NCBI GenBank assembly: GCA_025351545.1
Contig: JANXVQ010000873.1
Span: 1-7,971, forward strand
Reading direction: 5' to 3'
DNA length: 7,971 nucleotides
Source: Spirosoma sp.
GTDB lineage: Bacteria > Bacteroidota > Bacteroidia > Cytophagales > Spirosomataceae
A program made the translations under genes and the position numbers. Of this stretch, positions 1 to 7,971 are shown one piece after another (the first letter of the stretch is position 1; each line of letters opens with the position of its first letter). The notes under the pieces were generated by a model. The model did no database searches. It had not been told where the DNA came from and saw nothing but the letters and a program-made list of their open reading frames with translations.

Positions 1-1
1 G

Positions 2-2146
2 TATATCCTGGCGCTGAACCCGGATAAACTGCTGGCCCCCTACCTGATCGATGCCGGGTTGCCGATGAAAGCCCCGCGCTACGGCAATTGGGAAAGCTCG
101 GGGCTGGATGGGCATATCGGTGGGCATTATCTGTCGGCGCTGGCCATGATGTATGCCTCGACCGGGAATGCCGAACTGAAAAAACGGCTCGACTATATGG
201 TCGATCAACTGGCTCGCTGTCAGGCAAAAAATGGTAATGGGTATGTTGGAGGCATTCCTCAGGGGAAGGTGTTCTGGGAGCGTATTCATAAAGGCGATAT
301 TGATGGCAGCAGCTTCGGACTGAACAACACATGGGTGCCGCTATACAATATTCACAAGCTGTTTGCCGGTTTGCGCGATGCCTACGAGTATGCCGGAAAT
401 CGACAGGCCAAACAGGTGCTGGTTGGTTTGGGCGATTGGTTTGTCGAACTGATTAAACCCTTATCCGACGAACAGATTCAACAGGTGCTACGTACCGAAC
501 ATGGTGGCATCAACGAAACTCTTGCTGATCTGTACATCCTGACCAACGACTCCAACTACCTCGAAACGGCTCAGCGAATTTCACACCGGGCTCTCTTGAA
601 TCCGCTGCTGGCGAAACAGGATAAACTTACGGGATTACACGCCAATACGCAGATTCCGAAAGTGATTGGTTTTGAGAAAATCGCTACGCTGACGGGGAAA
701 ACTGATTGGTCAGAAGCGGCCATATATTTCTGGCAAAACGTATCGCAGACGCGCAGTGTCGCGTTTGGCGGCAACAGCGTCCGTGAGCATTTCAACCCAA
801 CAGCCGATTTTAGTCAAGTCCTGCAATCAAATCAGGGGCCGGAGACGTGTAATTCATTCAATATGCTGCGCCTGAGTAAAGCCCTGTTTCTGGATAAAAA
901 CGAGGTGAGCTATCTGGACTTTTACGAACGAATTCTATACAACCACATCCTGTCGAGCCAGCATCCGGAAAAAGGTGGATTCGTGTACTTTACGCCCATT
1001 CGGCCAAACCACTACCGGGTATACTCACAGCCCGAAACCAGCATGTGGTGCTGCGTGGGGTCGGGTCTGGAAAATCACACCAAATACGGCGAATTGATTT
1101 ATAGTCATTCAGCTAATGATCTGTTCGTCAATCTGTTTATTCCGTCGACGGTTAACTGGGCAGATAAAAAGATAAAGCTTACCCAGCGCACTGAATTTCC
1201 GTATCAAAATGGGTCTGAATTGATTGTAGAGACAACAAAGCCACAGGAATTTTCTTTACAGATCCGCTATCCGAAATGGGCCGAAACCCTCGATATTCTG
1301 GTGAATGGCAAGGCCCAGTCTGTCGATAGAAAGCCAGCCAGTTATGTAGCCATTCGTCGGAAGTGGAGGTCAGGGGATACCGTAACTGTCCGCTTCAAGA
1401 CCTCAACCCGGCTGGAGTATTTGCCCGATGGTACGAACTGGGGGGCATTTGTTAACGGCCCCATCGTGCTGGCCGCCAAAACATCGACAGAGGATCTGAA
1501 AAGTCTTTTTGCCGACGATAGCCGGATGGGTCACGAAACGAAGGGTAAACTGTACCCAATTACCAGTGCTTACGCGCTCGTGGGCGACCCGGAAACGTAC
1601 CTGAATGGGCTCAAACCTGTTGGTAATCTCCGCTTTAGACTGGACTCGCTGACGCTGCAACCGTTCTATGAAGTTCATGATGCGCGCTATCAGATGTACT
1701 TCCAGAGCTTTTCCAAAGAGGCCTTCGACGAGCAGAAAGCCCGGTTGAAACAGCAGGAAGTCGAGGCTCTGGCCCTTGACGCCAGTACAGTCGATAAGGT
1801 AAATTGTGGTGAACAACAACCCGAAGTGGACCATGAATACAAAGGCGAAAAGAGTGATTCAGGCTACGATGACGAGCGGTTTTGGCGACGTACCCGTTCC
1901 TTTATCGATTATCAGTTGCAGAATAAAAACCGGGCGGGTAAGTTCATTGATATTACCGCTTTAGATGATATAAAGCCGGAACAGGTAAGGTTTCTAATCA
2001 ATGATAAACCAGCCGAGATCCTTTCTGCCGACGGCAAAACAATCCGACTTAAAGTAAATGACAACGAGATAGTTATGCTAAAAATCATGGCTATCAATGC
2101 AACGAACACACCTCGCTTCAATCAAATCAGACTTTTAATGCGTTGA
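2..2146 (+). CDS. GH127-family (DUF1680) beta-L-arabinofuranosidase, 5' partial
   Basis: The frame is open from the first base of the window, so the start lies upstream; 714 residues are present. Full-length relatives are somewhat under 800 residues, so the missing part is probably a signal peptide and a short lead-in. The opening (YILALNPDKLLAPY, then GNWESSGLDGHIGGHYLSAL) is the classic start of the GH127 alpha/alpha barrel. From the family's known mechanism, the acid/base Glu matches REHF (E262 of the partial protein), the zinc ligands match ETC (E281, C283), and the nucleophile and adjacent zinc ligand match the WCCVGSG pair (C350, C351). All are present, so the enzyme should be active. 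The family releases beta-L-arabinofuranose from plant glycans or hydroxyproline-rich glycoproteins. After the barrel come beta-sandwich regions, including a typical GEQQPEVDH segment near residue 600; the last 100 or so residues are less typical. The stop overlaps a possible start of the next gene (TGATG, 2144-2148). Family assignment is firm; the exact substrate is inferred. Confidence 0.93.
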   Translation, partial: YILALNPDKLLAPYLIDAGLPMKAPRYGNWESSGLDGHIGGHYLSALAMMYASTGNAELKKRLDYMVDQLARCQAKNGNGYVGGIPQGKVFWERIHKGDIDGSSFGLNNTWVPLYNIHKLFAGLRDAYEYAGNRQAKQVLVGLGDWFVELIKPLSDEQIQQVLRTEHGGINETLADLYILTNDSNYLETAQRISHRALLNPLLAKQDKLTGLHANTQIPKVIGFEKIATLTGKTDWSEAAIYFWQNVSQTRSVAFGGNSVREHFNPTADFSQVLQSNQGPETCNSFNMLRLSKALFLDKNEVSYLDFYERILYNHILSSQHPEKGGFVYFTPIRPNHYRVYSQPETSMWCCVGSGLENHTKYGELIYSHSANDLFVNLFIPSTVNWADKKIKLTQRTEFPYQNGSELIVETTKPQEFSLQIRYPKWAETLDILVNGKAQSVDRKPASYVAIRRKWRSGDTVTVRFKTSTRLEYLPDGTNWGAFVNGPIVLAAKTSTEDLKSLFADDSRMGHETKGKLYPITSAYALVGDPETYLNGLKPVGNLRFRLDSLTLQPFYEVHDARYQMYFQSFSKEAFDEQKARLKQQEVEALALDASTVDKVNCGEQQPEVDHEYKGEKSDSGYDDERFWRRTRSFIDYQLQNKNRAGKFIDITALDDIKPEQVRFLINDKPAEILSADGKTIRLKVNDNEIVMLKIMAINATNTPRFNQIRLLMR

Positions 2147-2148
2147 TG
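2144..2148 (+). promoter_or_regulatory. TGATG stop/start overlap (possible translational coupling)
   Basis: The GH127 stop codon TGA (2144-2146) shares a base with an ATG (2146-2148) in frame with the VOC lipoprotein. Starting here would add six residues ahead of the preferred ATG 2164. Such overlaps often allow a terminating ribosome to restart on the next gene, but the downstream ATG gives the better signal peptide, so use of this site is uncertain. Confidence 0.35.
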
Positions 2149-2163
2149 AATGATTCTTTATAC

Positions 2164-2699
2164 ATGAATAAAAAGATGATGATTGCCTGTAAATGTGTCA
2201 AAACAACACTATTGGTGTTTGGGTGCATATTGAGCTCCTGTGCGCAATCTAATTTTACCAGCAAAACTATTGGCGTAGGGGTCGTGGTTGCCGACCTCGA
2301 ACGCTCACTTGACTTCTACATAAATGGCATTGGTATGGTCAAAACGGGCAGCTTCACGATCAATGAAGATTTTGGTAAACGTTCCGGCCTGACAAACGGT
2401 GTGGCAGTTGGAGTCACCATTCTGAAACTCGAAAACAGTCCGGAAGCTACCGATTGGAAGCTGATGAGCTTTGGTAAAAAAGCTCTGCCCACCCGAAGCC
2501 GAAAGTCATTCAGGACGATACAGGTATGCAATACATCACAATTAACGTAAAGGCCCTACAGCCCATCATCGACCGACTAACCCAAATGGAAGTCTCTTTT
2601 CTGGGCAGCACGCCTACGCCCCTGAATGCGAAAGCGCACTTTGTGTTCGTGCAGGACCCCGATGGAAATTTTATTGAACTGATTAGCCCACTGCAATAA
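2164..2699 (+). pseudogene. VOC (glyoxalase/bleomycin-resistance fold) lipoprotein, frameshifted
   Basis: The first half reads from ATG 2164: a basic start (MNKK), a hydrophobic stretch and a lipobox LSSC with Cys26 as the lipidated residue, then a VOC module (VVVADLERSLDFY). After the A6 run at 2476-2481 this frame turns to unrelated sequence and stops at 2550. The second VOC module continues in another frame (PKVIQDDTGMQYITI, then FVQDPDGNFIELISPL) to TAA at 2697-2699. One extra A in the run rejoins both halves as FGKKSSAHPKPKV, giving a 178-residue protein of normal family length. The cause is either a real one-base loss or a sequencing error. The usual metal-binding His in the first strand and at the start of the second module is replaced by hydrophobic or neutral residues, while the final Glu (E172) remains, so glyoxalase I activity is unlikely. 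ATG 2164 is preferred over ATG 2146 because it gives a normal lipoprotein signal. Function and substrate are unknown; it probably sits in the periplasm or outer membrane. Confidence 0.82.
2476..2481 (+). other. A6 homopolymer at the VOC frameshift point
   Basis: The sequence reads GGT AAA AAA GCT in the upstream frame. A seventh A would give GGT AAA AAA AGC TCT GCC CAC CCG, which joins directly to the downstream VOC frame. Homopolymer runs are common places for polymerase slippage and for base-calling errors. This is the simplest single change that restores the full protein, but any +1 or -2 change between about 2476 and 2490 would also do so. Confidence 0.75.
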
Positions 2700-2729
2700 C
2701 CTCAATAAACCAGTCGCATATTGTTTTTC

Positions 2730-5212
<2,483 letters not shown>

Positions 5213-5221
5213 TGTGGAAGC

Positions 5222-5252
5222 TTTTGCTAAACGTATCTGCCGTTACTTTTTG
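5222..5252 (+). promoter_or_regulatory. Weak candidate Bacteroidetes-type promoter
   Basis: Bacteroidetes housekeeping promoters resemble TTTG, about 19 bases, TAnnTTTG. Here TTTTG (5222-5226) is followed 17 bases later by TACTTTTTG (5244-5252), which matches apart from one extra T in the second element. It lies in the 103-base gap between the acetylesterase and the GH29 remnant, the longest gap in the window, so it could drive the remnant and the CE1 genes. The match is approximate and could be chance. Confidence 0.25.
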
Positions 5253-5315
5253 ACTCGCTCCGGCAGGGTGTATTCGAACTTTCTTGAAGCTGATAACGCC
5301 TAACTCGTGTTCATT

Positions 5316-5898
5316 ATGCCTAACTCTTTACCCATTCGACCGGCGATTTATTTGCTGACTGGTCTTGCTGGATTTGCACAGCCAGCACCACTCAAATCCG
5401 TTGGCCCTCTCCCAGAAGAAAACCAACTGGGATGGCAAAAAATGGAATACGATGCCTTCATCCATTTTTCGATAAACACCTGCATCGATATGGCCTGGGG
5501 CCTTGGTAACGAAGATCCTGGACTATTTAACCCGACCAAACTGGATTGTCGGCAATGGGCCCGGATTTGTAAGGAGGCCGGTATGAAAGGCATTGTTTTT
5601 ACGGTTAAACACCACAGTGGCTTCTGCCTCTGGCCTGTAAAAACCAGCAGTGGCAAAGCTGACATAAAGGCCATAGCCTACAATCCGTTCACAAAACAAA
5701 GCAGCATCGTCAGCGAAGAGAAATTTGATATCGCCCGCACGACCTGGAAAATCGTGAGTACAGACGCAAAGTCGGCGGATCAGGTTGTCGATGGCAATCC
5801 CAATACGTCATGGCATCAGGCCAGAAGCCTTGAAAAATACGCAGGAGGGTTCGGCATCGGGCTATGCGGAAGTTGACATTATTGTTATTACCCAGTGA
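5316..5898 (+). pseudogene. GH29 alpha-L-fucosidase remnant with two apparent internal deletions
   Basis: The open frame from ATG 5316 encodes 186 residues and stops at 5874-5876. Residues 1-23 are a probable short signal peptide. Residues 31-107 are the start of a GH29 barrel (QLGWQKMEYDAFIHFS, LFNPTKLDCRQWARICKEAGMKG, then TVKHHSGFCLWP). The sequence then jumps, in frame near 5634-5640, to the end of a chitobiase-C-like domain (SSGKADIKAIAYNPF) and the start of an F5/8 discoidin domain (residues 141-168, VVDGNPNTSWHQ). Near 5819-5830 it jumps again, this time out of frame: the other frame reads ALKNTQEGSASGYAEVD and stops at 5896-5898, matching the usual end of a discoidin domain. Known GH29 enzymes of this layout are roughly 600-700 residues, so most of the barrel, with the catalytic Asp and acid/base, is gone. 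The product cannot be an active fucosidase. The original architecture was probably signal, GH29, chitobiase-C, F5/8. Confidence 0.85.
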
Positions 5899-5932
5899 AA
5901 TCAGTAACATTACTCCTAAACCTTAACTAAGT

Positions 5933-7971
<2,039 letters not shown>

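Noticed and set aside
1403..1834. A 143-residue open frame on the - strand
   Set aside because: It is antisense to the well-supported GH127 gene and shows no family motifs.
2475..2482. Programmed -1 ribosomal frameshift in the VOC gene
   Set aside because: The run is not phased as a standard X XXY YYZ slippery heptamer: slipping back would pair the first AAA with TAA, and A6 is short for transcript slippage. A simple indel is more likely.
5238..5270. Possible hairpin terminator (TGCCG ... CGGCA) after the acetylesterase
   Set aside because: The stem has only five pairs around an 18-base loop and no U-tract follows it.
5213..5315. Remains of another gene between the acetylesterase and the GH29 remnant
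   Set aside because: Short translations in the forward frames show nothing recognisable; it is treated as an intergenic gap with a weak promoter candidate.

Overview
The window looks like a piece of a Bacteroidetes chromosome, most likely from the Cytophagales (Spirosoma-like). This is inferred from the mid-range GC content, the absence of strong Shine-Dalgarno sites, and exported glycan-active enzymes whose closest remembered relatives are in that phylum. Seven genes or gene remnants all lie on the + strand and are tightly packed, so they are probably one operon or the end of a longer one. No SusC/SusD pair, regulator, RNA gene, insertion sequence or CRISPR array is visible.

Layout: (1) 2-2146, 5'-truncated GH127-type beta-L-arabinofuranosidase. 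(2) 2164-2699, a lipoprotein with a VOC (glyoxalase-like) fold, broken by a one-base frameshift at an A6 run. (3) 2730-4313, secreted GH43 glycosidase with a C-terminal beta-sandwich domain. (4) 4355-5212, secreted SGNH acetylesterase (SASA/CE6 type). (5) 5316-5898, a badly deleted GH29 alpha-L-fucosidase pseudogene. (6) 5933-7093 and (7) 7107-end, two tandem paralogous CE1-type esterases with N-terminal E-set domains, the second cut by the window edge.

How they fit together: GH127 and GH43 would remove arabinofuranosyl and/or xylosyl residues. The SASA enzyme would remove acetyl groups, and the CE1 pair would remove acetyl or feruloyl-type esters. The GH29 gene, when intact, would have removed fucose. 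Together this suggests periplasmic or surface breakdown of a decorated plant polysaccharide, such as an arabinoxylan or pectic side chain; the exact substrate is inference. The most notable features are signs of decay and remodelling: the GH29 gene has lost its catalytic core by what look like two deletions, the VOC gene is frameshifted, and the CE1 gene has been duplicated and has diverged at its active site. I did not find a convincing new biological system.
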